DNA of 64,000 bases from Pseudomonas sp. GGS8. GTDB lineage: Bacteria > Pseudomonadota > Gammaproteobacteria > Pseudomonadales > Pseudomonadaceae. Below the pieces are notes generated by a model. It was not told the DNA's origin, searched no databases, and saw only the letters and a program-made list of their open reading frames with translations. The position numbers and the translations under genes are program-made. Shown here piece after piece: positions 55,362-63,856 of the stretch; the first letter of the stretch is position 1; every line of letters starts with the position of its first letter. The stretch covers positions 3,227,501 through 3,291,500 of the forward strand of contig NZ_JALJWF010000001.1 of assembly GCF_024168645.1 (NCBI RefSeq), given 5' to 3'.

Positions 55362-56057
55362 ATGAGCATAGTTCGGACAGCATTACCTTTGGTTCTGCTA
55401 ACCAGTGTGTTGACTGGTTGCGCAGGTTTGCAGAAAACCGACTGGCCGACCTGTGCTGCGGTCGGTGGTGTCGTCGGTGCGGGGCTCGGTGCGACAGAGA
55501 GCTCTTCATGGGCGGGGTATGGCGCGCTGCTGGTCGGCGGCACGGCAGCAGCGTATTGCTGGGTGCATGGCGATGGCGACGAAGACGGCGATGGCGTGCC
55601 GGACAGCCGCGACAAGTGCCCGCACACACCTAGAGGCGTGCGAGTCGATGCCGACGGCTGTCCTCCACCCGCGCCTGCGCCAGTGGTCGAAGAGAAGGCG
55701 GTGGTCAAGGAAGAAGTCATCGTTATCCGTGATGTTCACTTTCAGTTCGACTCGGCCAAGCTCACCCCTTCCGATAAAGAGGTACTCAACACCGTTGCCA
55801 CGCGCCTGAAACAGGAACCCGCCAGCGCCCGGTTGACCGTGACCGGTCATACCGACAGCGTCGGCAGCGATAAGTACAACCAGAAACTGTCGGACAAGCG
55901 CGCCCATTCGGTAGTGGAATACCTGATTTCCCAAGGCGTGCCACGCAGCAGTTTCGTGTCTGTGACCGGTGCCGGTGAAAGCCAGCCAGTGGCCGATAAC
56001 AAAACCGCTGACGGCCGCGCGCTGAACCGGCGTACGGAAATCAAAATCGACCGCTAA
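55362..56057 (+). CDS. OmpA-family lipoprotein, first of a tandem pair
   Basis: A 231-residue lipoprotein (lipobox LTGC near residues 17-20) with a Gly/Ala-rich hydrophobic segment. A thrombospondin type 3-like calcium motif (DGDEDGDGVPDSRDKCP) and a C-terminal OmpA peptidoglycan-binding domain (GHTDSVGS, KLSDKRAHSVVEYL) follow. The diaminopimelate-binding Asp and Arg are present. It likely tethers the outer membrane to the cell wall. CAGGAG precedes ATG 55362. A paralogue follows 90 bases later. Confidence 0.9.
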   Translation: MSIVRTALPLVLLTSVLTGCAGLQKTDWPTCAAVGGVVGAGLGATESSSWAGYGALLVGGTAAAYCWVHGDGDEDGDGVPDSRDKCPHTPRGVRVDADGCPPPAPAPVVEEKAVVKEEVIVIRDVHFQFDSAKLTPSDKEVLNTVATRLKQEPASARLTVTGHTDSVGSDKYNQKLSDKRAHSVVEYLISQGVPRSSFVSVTGAGESQPVADNKTADGRALNRRTEIKIDR

Positions 56058-56106
56058 CCCCCTTGTATTCCGCGGCTTGTACAGTCGCGGATGCGGGTCT
56101 TTACTC

Positions 56107-56138
56107 CTGTGTGACCGGTATGAGCCGGTGACACAGGA
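56107..56138 (+). promoter_or_regulatory. Leader hairpin overlapping the Shine-Dalgarno of the second OmpA-like gene
   Basis: CTGTGTGACCGG (56107-56118) pairs with CCGGTGACACAG (56125-56136), 12 positions with one mismatch and a six-base loop. The ribosome site AGGAG (56134-56138) begins inside the right arm, so the stem could limit translation or expose a GGA site to RsmA-type regulators. It could also act as a weak terminator of the first gene, though there is no T-tract. Confidence 0.55.
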
Positions 56139-56147
56139 GCATTCACA

Positions 56148-56867
56148 ATGAGCGTTCTCACAAGGACCGTCTTGCCGGTTCTGCTGCTTGGCAGCCTTCT
56201 GACCGGTTGCGCGACTCACAGCGATGGCACTGCCCCCTTGAATCAACGTACCTGGCCGATCTGCAGTGTCATTGGCGGACTGGTTGGCGGCGGTTTGGGC
56301 GCGATCGAAAGTGGCGGTTGGGCGGCAGGCGGAGCGGCGCTTGGCATCTTGACCGGTGGCTTGATCTGTTATGCCCAGGATGGCGATGAAGACGGCGACG
56401 GTGTCTTCGATCGCCGCGATCGCTGCCCCGATACGCCTGCCAATACACCTGTCGATCATCACGGTTGTCCGCTGCCGCAGTACCCGGCCAGCGTGAAACC
56501 GGCTGAACCCGAAGCCGCGAAATCCGAAGTCATCACCCTGAGCAGTAAAGTGTTGTTCGCGTACAACAAATCCGACCTGACGCCCGCAGCACGCAGCGCG
56601 CTCGATTCGCTGATGCCCAAATTGCAGAGCGCCGATGTGGTGAGCGTCAAGGTCGTCGGCCATACCGACAGCCAGGGTTCGGACGCCTATAACCAGAAAC
56701 TGTCGGAACGGCGTGCCAGCAGCGTGGCGGCCTACCTGTTGAGCCAGGGGCTGGCACCGAACAAAATCACTAGCGAAGGACGGGGCGAAGCCCAGCCGGT
56801 GGCCGATAACGACACGGAAGAGGGGCGGGCGCAGAATCGTCGCGTGGAGTTGCACATCAATCGCTAG
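56148..56867 (+). CDS. OmpA-family lipoprotein, second of a tandem pair
   Basis: A 239-residue paralogue of the preceding gene with the same order: lipobox LTGC near residues 18-21, a Gly-rich segment, the DGDEDGDGVFDRRDRCP calcium-type motif and a C-terminal OmpA domain (GHTDSQGS, KLSERRASSVAAYL). The two genes probably arose by tandem duplication. The start ATG 56148 follows the hairpin-associated ribosome site. Confidence 0.9.
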   Translation: MSVLTRTVLPVLLLGSLLTGCATHSDGTAPLNQRTWPICSVIGGLVGGGLGAIESGGWAAGGAALGILTGGLICYAQDGDEDGDGVFDRRDRCPDTPANTPVDHHGCPLPQYPASVKPAEPEAAKSEVITLSSKVLFAYNKSDLTPAARSALDSLMPKLQSADVVSVKVVGHTDSQGSDAYNQKLSERRASSVAAYLLSQGLAPNKITSEGRGEAQPVADNDTEEGRAQNRRVELHINR

Positions 56868-57029
56868 GCTCGGCGATCAAGAGGCCCGTGATAGAGCCGT
56901 CGGATGACCATCAAGGTGGGTCCGGCGGCCATTCGATGCCTTTCGGAAGAATTTTCTGCTGCCCTCTGGCTTATCCCGCGCGTATGCCGTTACTGTGCGT
57001 GCAAATAAAAATTCTCGACGGGGGAGCGT

Positions 57030-57308
57030 ATGAAGGTGTTTTGGGGGCTGGGGAAGTTGTTGACCCTGTTGTTCTGGTTGGTGGTGCTGGTCAATCTGCT
57101 CATACCGTTTGTTCGTCCACTGCACCTGTTGGTCAACCTGACCGGCAGCCTGTTGGCGCTGGCTCATCTTCTGGAGCTGGTGTTCTGCAATCGCAGCCTC
57201 AAAGGTAGAGCCCACCCCTGGCGTGATCGCCTGAAGATTGTCTTTTTCGGCGTTTATCACCTGCAAACCATTCCGGCCCCGGCCACTGCGAAGGCTTCCC
57301 ATGCGTAA
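57030..57308 (+). CDS. DUF1145 small membrane protein
   Basis: A 92-residue protein with two or three predicted membrane helices (KLLTLLFWLVVLVNLLIPF, LHLLVNLTGSLLALAHLLEL) and the basic loop FCNRSLKGRAHPWRD followed by VFFGVYHLQTI. This fits DUF1145, function unknown. GGGGAG precedes ATG 57030. The end overlaps the collagen-like gene by eight bases, suggesting coupling. Confidence 0.85.
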   Translation: MKVFWGLGKLLTLLFWLVVLVNLLIPFVRPLHLLVNLTGSLLALAHLLELVFCNRSLKGRAHPWRDRLKIVFFGVYHLQTIPAPATAKASHA

Positions 57309-58059
57309 ACTCTGTCTGCTTGCCGCACTCATCAGCCCATTGGCCTGCGCCCAAGTGGTGAGTGTCGAAACCAATTCGCTGATGCGCTTGCCCAACACTG
57401 CCAGTTCCTTGCAACTGGAACGACTGGAAGTCGCCGATTACGGCACTTTATTAATCCCCTCGAACGTGACCGAAGTGACGGTCGGGGAGCTGCACCTGGG
57501 GCGCGACGCGCGGATCGCCGTTGTGCCGAGCGAACAGGCTCTGGAACTGAAGGTCAACCGTGCCGAGTTTGCCGAAGGCAGCCAGATCACAGCGCGGGGC
57601 GCTCCCGGAACGTATCTCAAGGCCGCCCGCTCAGGGCGCAATCTGAATGTGCAGATCAAAGCGCTGAAGGCGCCGCAATTGTTGGTGGACGCTCGCGGTG
57701 GCGCGGGCGCCCCGGGTTTTGTCGGTCTTGACGGGGCCAACGGCCAAGCACCGGGTTGCACCTGGGGCCAGGCTGGTCGCGGCGCCGACGGCAGTGATGG
57801 CAGCGACGGCCAGCCAGGTGCGCCGGGGGCGCTGGTTCGGCTGGAAGTGCCGCGTGACTATCCGGCGCAGCAGATCAAGGTCGAGGTGGAGGGCGGTGTC
57901 GGTGGCGCGGCCGGACCGGGTGGCAAACCGGGAGCGGGCGGCAAGGCCAAGGGCTGCATTGTCTATAAAGCCGATGGCGGCAAGAGCGGTCGCCCCGGTG
58001 TCGACGGCCAGCCAGGGCCTGCCGGGGCGGCAGGTTCGGTGAGCATTCAGCGGTTGTAA
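57301..58059 (+). CDS. Secreted collagen-like glycine-rich protein
   Basis: A 252-residue exported protein with a signal peptide (about residues 1-17, LLAALISPLACA). An N-terminal beta region (residues 18-125) may form repeated strands. From about residue 137 to the end are blocks of Gly-X-Y collagen-type triplets (GAPGFVGLDGANGQ, GSDGQPGAPGA, GRPGVDGQPGPAGAAG) interrupted by a short non-repeat segment. Two pairs of Cys are present. It probably forms trimers at the cell surface or in the periplasm. The start ATG 57301 gives the signal peptide. Confidence 0.8.
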   Translation: MRKLCLLAALISPLACAQVVSVETNSLMRLPNTASSLQLERLEVADYGTLLIPSNVTEVTVGELHLGRDARIAVVPSEQALELKVNRAEFAEGSQITARGAPGTYLKAARSGRNLNVQIKALKAPQLLVDARGGAGAPGFVGLDGANGQAPGCTWGQAGRGADGSDGSDGQPGAPGALVRLEVPRDYPAQQIKVEVEGGVGGAAGPGGKPGAGGKAKGCIVYKADGGKSGRPGVDGQPGPAGAAGSVSIQRL

Positions 58060-58093
58060 GAACTCACAAATCACTCTGTGGTGATGGAGCTTC

Positions 58094-58241
58094 TGTGGCG
58101 AGGGGGCTTGCCCCCGTTGGGTCGCGAAGCGGCCCCAAAACCAGCGATCCCATTTTTTCTGAATGAATGCGGTGACTGGTTTACGACTGCTTCGCAGCCG
58201 AACGGGGCGGTGCGGCGTTCCGACAAGCCCCCTCGCCACAG
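58094..58241. repeat. Long dyad repeat of the GTGGCGAGGGGGCTTG class
   Basis: TGTGGCGAGGGGGCTTGCCC at the left end and GGGGC...AAGCCCCCTCGCCACA at the right end, with inner matches (AAGCGGCCCC, CGAACGGGGC). About 148 bases in total. Confidence 0.9.
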
Positions 58242-58282
58242 AAAAGCCATTTTCACAGGCAAGTCCGTCACCACGAGCCGCC

Positions 58283-58747
58283 TCAGAACATCGGCCGAGC
58301 CGCAGCAATCGCCACCAGCACCAATCCGACCATCAGGTTAACTCCCACCAACCGGCGAATCTTGCCCAGCGTCGCCGCGCCCGTCGGCCAATCCTGAGCC
58401 GCTACCGCCGTGCGCAGTTCCGGCAACAGCAATGCCTGAATCCGGATGAACAGCGCCGTCATCACCACATACAATCCCATCATCGCCTGCACATACCGCG
58501 GTGCCGCTTCAAACCCGGTGAACTGCAAATGAATCATGCCCACACCGCTGATCGGCAAAAGCACCACCGCGACCCAGACCCAGCGGAAAAAACCTTGAAA
58601 CACTTCCACCCACAGCTTCAACCGGGCAGGGCCTTCCAGCGCCTTCATCGCCGCCGGGCGCAGGACCATCCAGGCGAAAAACATGCCGCCGACCCACATC
58701 AACGCGGCCAGGACATGCAGGGTATAAACGATGCCAAAAGGTGTCAT
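58283..58747 (-). CDS. CopD-family integral membrane protein
   Basis: A 154-residue protein with four membrane helices and the N-terminal TLHVLAALMWVGGMFFAWMVLRPA, where His and Trp are typical of the CopD/YcnJ-like family. Members occur in copper handling and also as stand-alone proteins of unknown role. No copper genes are adjacent. Confidence 0.85.
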   Translation of the reverse strand: MTPFGIVYTLHVLAALMWVGGMFFAWMVLRPAAMKALEGPARLKLWVEVFQGFFRWVWVAVVLLPISGVGMIHLQFTGFEAAPRYVQAMMGLYVVMTALFIRIQALLLPELRTAVAAQDWPTGAATLGKIRRLVGVNLMVGLVLVAIAAARPMF

Positions 58748-58846
58748 TGAGGTACTCCGTTCTGCGCGGGATTAATTAGCGGGGTATGATAGCGGCCGAT
58801 CCGAACCACTGAAAATTTATCCAGCCTTTTTTGCGCCCGACAATCC

Positions 58847-60991
58847 ATGATCAGCACTGAACTCAAAACCACGATCCAGGGCGCTTACTCGCGTTTTCTC
58901 GAAGCCAAGAGCCTCAAACCGCGCTACGGCCAACGCCTGATGATCGCCGAAATTGCCAAAGTCCTCGGTGACATCGACACCGACGACGAAGGTCGGCGCA
59001 GTGGCGACCCCGCGATTGTCGCGGTGGAAGCCGGCACCGGTACCGGCAAAACCGTGGCCTACAGCCTGGCGGCCATCCCCGCTGCCAAGGCCGCCGGCAA
59101 GCGTCTGGTGATCGCCACGGCCACCGTGGCCCTGCAAGAGCAGATCGTCTACAAGGATTTGCCCGACCTGATGCGCAACAGCGGGCTGAATTTCAGCTTC
59201 GCCCTCGCCAAGGGCCGAGGGCGCTACATGTGCCTGTCCAAGCTCGACATGTTGCTCCAGGAAGGTCACGCGCAAACCGCCACCGCCCAGCTGTTCGAAG
59301 AAGAAGGCTTCAAGATCGAGGTCGATGAGGCCAGTCAGAAGCTGTTCACCAGCATGATCGAGAAACTTGCCGGCAATAAGTGGGACGGCGACCGCGACAG
59401 TTGGTCCACCGCGCTCGAAGACGCCGACTGGGCGCGCCTGACCACCGATCACAGCCAGTGCACCAACCGCCATTGCCCCAACTTCGGCCAGTGCGCTTTC
59501 TACAAGGCCCGCGAAGGCATGGGCAAGGTCGATGTGATCGTCACCAACCACGACATGGTCCTGGCCGACCTGGCCCTGGGCGGCGGTGCGGTTCTGCCGG
59601 ATCCGCGTGACACGATTTACGTGTTCGACGAAGGCCATCACCTGCCGGACAAGGCCATCGGCCACTTCGCCCATTACACACGCCTGCGTTCCACCGCCGA
59701 CTGGCTGGAAACCACCGCCAAGAACCTCACCAAATTGCTGGCCCAGCACCCGTTGCCGGGCGATCTGGGCAAGTTGATCGAGCAGGTGCCGGAGCTGGCG
59801 CGGGAGATCAAGACCCAACAGCAGTTCATGTTCAGTGCCTGTGAGCAGGTTGCCGACTTCAAGCCCGGCGAAGACGTCGAAGGCCGCGAGCGACCGCGTC
59901 ACCGTTTCGTCGGTGGAGTGATTCCTGAGCACATGCGTGAAATGGGCATCGAGCTGAAAAAGGGCTTTGCCCGGCTGACCGACCTGTTCACCCGGCTCAC
60001 CGAACTGCTCAAGGAAGGCATGGACGGCGAGGTCAACATCGGCATCGCCAGCAACCAGGCCGAAGAATGGTATCCACTGTTCGGTAGCCTGCTGTCGCGC
60101 TCTTCGGGCAACTGGGAGTTGTGGACCGCCTTCACCGTCGAAGACCCGGAAGATAACCCGCCCATGGCCCGTTGGCTGACCCTGGCCGAAAGCGGTTCGC
60201 TGTTCGATATCGAGGTCAATGCCAGCCCGATCCTCGCGGCGGACATGCTCCGGCGCAACCTGTGGAACGTGGCTTACGGGGCGCTGGTGACATCGGCGAC
60301 CCTGACCGCTCTTGGCGCCTTCGACCGTTTCCGCATGCGCGCCGGCCTGCCTAAAACCGCCGTGACCGCAGTGGTCCCGAGCCCGTTCCATCATGCCGAC
60401 GCCGGTGTGCTGCGGGTGCCGGACCTGAAAGCCGACCCGCGCGATGCACCGGCTCACACCGCGGCGATCATTCGCGACTTGCCGGAACTGGTCGAGGGCT
60501 CCCGTGGCACCTTGGTGCTGTTCTCCTCGCGCAAACAGATGCAGGACGTGTTCGACGGGCTGGATCGCGACTGGCGCAAGCAAGTGTTCATTCAAGGCAA
60601 CCTGTCGAAACAGGAAACCCTGAACAAGCACAAGGCACGGGTCGATGGCGGGGATTCCAGCGTGCTGTTCGGCCTGGCGAGTTTCGCCGAAGGCGTGGAT
60701 TTGCCCGGTGCCTACTGCGAACACGTGGTGATCGCCAAGATTCCATTCTCGGTGCCCGACGATCCGGTCGAAGCCGCACTGGCTGAGTGGATCGAGGCTC
60801 GCGGCGGTAACCCGTTCATGGAAATCTCCGTGCCGGACGCCTCGCTGAAACTGGTCCAGGCCTGCGGCCGCCTGCTGCGTACCGAAGAAGACCGCGGCAC
60901 CATCACCTTGCTCGACCGTCGTTTGGTCACGCAGCGCTACGGTAAAGCTATTCTCAATGCATTGCCGCCATTTCGTCGTGAAATTTCCTGA
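58847..60991 (+). CDS. dinG: ATP-dependent DNA helicase DinG
   Basis: A 714-residue XPD-like Fe-S helicase, 5'-3' polarity, involved in resolving R-loops and damaged forks. Walker A EAGTGTGKT is at residues 61-69. Four cluster Cys are visible (YMCLSK near 126, then CTNRHCPNFGQC near 204-215). The DEAH-type box reads DEGHH, and the C-terminal motif QACGRLLRTEEDRG is present. I see no LexA box at the start. A perfect palindrome follows the stop. Confidence 0.96.
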   Translation: MISTELKTTIQGAYSRFLEAKSLKPRYGQRLMIAEIAKVLGDIDTDDEGRRSGDPAIVAVEAGTGTGKTVAYSLAAIPAAKAAGKRLVIATATVALQEQIVYKDLPDLMRNSGLNFSFALAKGRGRYMCLSKLDMLLQEGHAQTATAQLFEEEGFKIEVDEASQKLFTSMIEKLAGNKWDGDRDSWSTALEDADWARLTTDHSQCTNRHCPNFGQCAFYKAREGMGKVDVIVTNHDMVLADLALGGGAVLPDPRDTIYVFDEGHHLPDKAIGHFAHYTRLRSTADWLETTAKNLTKLLAQHPLPGDLGKLIEQVPELAREIKTQQQFMFSACEQVADFKPGEDVEGRERPRHRFVGGVIPEHMREMGIELKKGFARLTDLFTRLTELLKEGMDGEVNIGIASNQAEEWYPLFGSLLSRSSGNWELWTAFTVEDPEDNPPMARWLTLAESGSLFDIEVNASPILAADMLRRNLWNVAYGALVTSATLTALGAFDRFRMRAGLPKTAVTAVVPSPFHHADAGVLRVPDLKADPRDAPAHTAAIIRDLPELVEGSRGTLVLFSSRKQMQDVFDGLDRDWRKQVFIQGNLSKQETLNKHKARVDGGDSSVLFGLASFAEGVDLPGAYCEHVVIAKIPFSVPDDPVEAALAEWIEARGGNPFMEISVPDASLKLVQACGRLLRTEEDRGTITLLDRRLVTQRYGKAILNALPPFRREIS

Positions 60992-60996
60992 TGCGC

Positions 60997-61018
60997 CGGT
61001 GGGCAAATTTGCCCACCG
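60997..61018. terminator. 22-bp perfect palindrome after dinG
   Basis: CGGTGGGCAAA with its exact complement. It may end or protect the dinG message, but there is no T-tract, so termination is uncertain. Confidence 0.45.
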
Positions 61019-61087
61019 CGTTGTCTACCTCACTGCCACTGCCTTTCCACTGGCCCATTGATGGTCGTTAGGGAGAACCACGTTCTT

Positions 61088-63592
61088 ATGATTCGCCGTT
61101 CGTTGCCCGCTGTTTTTGCCTTGATGTTCGCAGCGCCTTTGCTGGCGGCCCCTGCCGGCCAGCAGACGCTGTTCAACTTTGTGCGTCCTGCTGACGTGGT
61201 TCAGGTGGCGACTCAGGACGCCAGCCTGCCGCAATCCAATGCGGAGCAAACGGCCGAAGGCGAAGTGCTGCGCCGTGTGACCTTCAATCCGGTTGCCCAG
61301 CCGACTTTGCGCCTGACGCCGCAGACCGGTGCCTGGGACTGGTCGCAGTCGGGCGTCATGAGTTTGCGGATCCAGAGCGCGATGGACTGGGCCGTGACCC
61401 TGTACGTGAAAATCCAGAGCAACGACGGCAAGACCCTGGTCAGCCGTGTCGATCTGCCGGCCGGCCCGGCGCAGACCTTGCTGGTGCCGCTGCAGCCGAG
61501 TTCGCCGCTGAGCCAGGGCATGAAAGCCGGCCCGCCAATGCCGATCAACTTCGAAGGGCAGCGTGTATTGCTGGCCAGCAGCACCGGTGAGCTGGATCGC
61601 AGCCAGGTGGTGTCGGTGACCTTGTCGATGGATCAGCCGAAAGTCGCCCAAAGCATCCTGCTCGAGCGCTTCGGCGTGCAGGACGGCGAGGCCGTGACCA
61701 AAGCCGCTTATGGCGGTCTGGTGGACGCTTACGGTCAATCGACCCGGGCCAAATGGCCGGAGAAGATCAGCAACGACGAACAACTGAAATCCGCCGCTGG
61801 CAAAGAACAGCAACAACTGAAAACCTGGCTGGCCGAGCGTGAGAAGGCATCCCTGGACAAGTTTGGCGGCTTGAATAAAGGCCCGGTGTTCAAGGCCAGC
61901 GGCTTTTTCCGCACCGAAAAGCGTGACGGTCGCTGGTACCTGGTGACTCCGGAAGGGCATCCGTTCTATTCCCTCGGCGTCAACACCGTGACTCCGAGCG
62001 TCAACCAGACCTACGTCGCCGGGCGCGAGTGGATGTTCGAGTCCCTGCCCAAACCCGACGAACCCCTGGCCAGCCACTATGGCGAAGGCGATAACCGTGG
62101 CGGCAATGGTGCCGATCAAGGCCGAGGCTACAGCGCCGGTCGTTGGTACGATTTTTATGGCGCCAACCTACAGCGGCTGTACGGCAAACCTTGCGCACCG
62201 GGCGGTGATATCAAGGCCGGTGTTGCCGAAGCAGCCAAGGCCGAGGCGGTGGAGGCGACGGCTGACAAGGCCGCCGAACAATCAGCCGCTCCTGCGCCCA
62301 CCGAGTCTAGCGCCGGTGTAGCCGAAGCGGCCAAGACTGGCGCGGTTGAAGCGTCGGTCAAAAATGCGGCCGTCGAGCCCTGCAAAGTGGCTGTCGACGA
62401 GCAACGCTGGGCCAGTCACACCCTCGACCGTCTGCAGGCCTGGGGTTTCAATACGCTCGGCAACTGGAGCGCACCGGTGTTGGGCAACGCTGACCGTGTG
62501 CCATACACCTTGCCGCTGTCGATCGTCGGCGATTACGCCAGCATCAGCACCGGCACCGATTGGTGGGGCGGCATGCCCGACCCGTTCGATCCGCGTTTCG
62601 CCATGGCTACCGAACGCGCCGTGGCCATTGCTGCCCGGGATCATCGCGACGATCCGTGGCTGATCGGTTACTTCGCCGACAACGAACTGGCCTGGGCCGG
62701 TCCCGGTGACGACCCGAAGGCCCGCTATGCGCTGGCCTACGGCACCTTGAAAATGACCACCGACGTGCCGGCCAAACGCGCCTTCCTCAAACAATTACGC
62801 GACAAATACCGCAACCAGGAGGGGTTGTCGAAAGCCTGGGGCATTGATCTGCCAGCCTGGGAATTGATGGAAGACCCTGGTTTCGTGCCGCCGCTGCCGA
62901 GCGCCGAACACCCGGAAATCGAAGCCGACTTCAAATACTTCCAGAAGGTCTTCGCCGACACCTACTTCAAGACCGTTTCCGACTCGCTCAAATGGCATGC
63001 GCCGAACCAGTTGTTGCTGGGGGGGCGCTTTGCCGTCAGTTCCCCTGAGGCGGTCGAGTCCTGTGCGCAATACTGCGACGTATTGAGCTTCAACATGTAC
63101 ACCCTGCAACCTCAGGATGGTTACGACTTCGCCAAACTGCGCAGCCTGGACAAACCGGTGCTGATCACCGAGTTCAATTTCGGCTCGGCGGATCGCGGCC
63201 CGTTCTGGGGTGGCGTGACGCAGCTGGCGAAGGAAGAAGACCGTGGCACGGCCTACGCCCACTTCCTCAAACAGGCGATGAGCGAACCGTCGATTGTCGG
63301 GGTGCATTGGTTCCAGTACCTCGACCAACCGGTGACCGGTCGCCTGCTGGATGGCGAAAACGGGCACTTCGGTCTGGTGGGCATCACTGATTTGCCGTTC
63401 CAGGGCTTTGTCGACAGTGTGCGTAAAAGCAATGTGCAGATCATTGATCAACTCGGCAAAGAAGCCGAGAAGGCCCGCGCTGAAGCGGATAAAGCCAGTC
63501 ATGATCTCGAGGGCGGCAGGAAAGGCGAGGCAGGCAAAGGCCCGGGCAAGGGTGCTGGCCATGCGGGTGGGCATTCGGGCAATGGTCACTGA
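61088..63592 (+). CDS. Secreted GH-A clan glycoside hydrolase (agarase/beta-galactosidase-like)
   Basis: An 834-residue exported enzyme with a signal peptide (about residues 1-20, ALMFAAPLLA). An N-terminal beta-sandwich, possibly carbohydrate-binding, covers about residues 25-210. A TIM-barrel follows with probable acid/base Glu533 (FADNELAW) and nucleophile Glu695 (LITEFNFG). An Ala/Glu/Lys-rich insert of about 58 residues (377-434) with two similar AGVAEAAK units breaks the barrel. The C-terminal 35 residues are Gly/Lys/His-rich. It resembles Pseudomonas proteins annotated as beta-agarase, but the substrate is unknown. GGGAG lies 12 bases before ATG 61088. Confidence 0.78.
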   Translation: MIRRSLPAVFALMFAAPLLAAPAGQQTLFNFVRPADVVQVATQDASLPQSNAEQTAEGEVLRRVTFNPVAQPTLRLTPQTGAWDWSQSGVMSLRIQSAMDWAVTLYVKIQSNDGKTLVSRVDLPAGPAQTLLVPLQPSSPLSQGMKAGPPMPINFEGQRVLLASSTGELDRSQVVSVTLSMDQPKVAQSILLERFGVQDGEAVTKAAYGGLVDAYGQSTRAKWPEKISNDEQLKSAAGKEQQQLKTWLAEREKASLDKFGGLNKGPVFKASGFFRTEKRDGRWYLVTPEGHPFYSLGVNTVTPSVNQTYVAGREWMFESLPKPDEPLASHYGEGDNRGGNGADQGRGYSAGRWYDFYGANLQRLYGKPCAPGGDIKAGVAEAAKAEAVEATADKAAEQSAAPAPTESSAGVAEAAKTGAVEASVKNAAVEPCKVAVDEQRWASHTLDRLQAWGFNTLGNWSAPVLGNADRVPYTLPLSIVGDYASISTGTDWWGGMPDPFDPRFAMATERAVAIAARDHRDDPWLIGYFADNELAWAGPGDDPKARYALAYGTLKMTTDVPAKRAFLKQLRDKYRNQEGLSKAWGIDLPAWELMEDPGFVPPLPSAEHPEIEADFKYFQKVFADTYFKTVSDSLKWHAPNQLLLGGRFAVSSPEAVESCAQYCDVLSFNMYTLQPQDGYDFAKLRSLDKPVLITEFNFGSADRGPFWGGVTQLAKEEDRGTAYAHFLKQAMSEPSIVGVHWFQYLDQPVTGRLLDGENGHFGLVGITDLPFQGFVDSVRKSNVQIIDQLGKEAEKARAEADKASHDLEGGRKGEAGKGPGKGAGHAGGHSGNGH

Positions 63593-63603
63593 GTTCTTAT
63601 AGA

Positions 63604-63728
63604 CCCGTGGCGAGGGGGCTTGCCCCCGTTGGGCTGCGAAGCGGCCCCCATGCTTACAGATGCACCGCGAATACAGGTTTTTGCGACCGCTTAGCAGTCG
63701 AACGGGGGCAAGCCCCCTCGCCACAGGG
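63604..63728. repeat. Long dyad repeat of the GTGGCGAGGGGGCTTG class
   Basis: CCCGTGGCGAGGGGGCTTGC at the left and GCAAGCCCCCTCGCCACAGGG at the right form near-perfect arms. The inner part again has CGAAGCGGCCCC-type matches. Confidence 0.9.
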
Positions 63729-63856
63729 ATCGCATCGTTGATGTCTGTGGCATTTCCATAATTGGGCGACCACCCAGCCCGATCTTGTTCCCAAATCCCT
63801 CAAGGACTGGAACAATGCGGGCCACTTTGTAGAGCGTTTATCCGGGAGAGTTGCGG

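Noticed and set aside
58817..61006. A 729-codon open frame on the minus strand opposite dinG
   Set aside because: DinG on the plus strand has all helicase motifs. The antisense frame has no recognisable domain, a His/Gln/Gly/Arg-heavy composition typical of shadow frames in GC-rich DNA, and no plausible start context.
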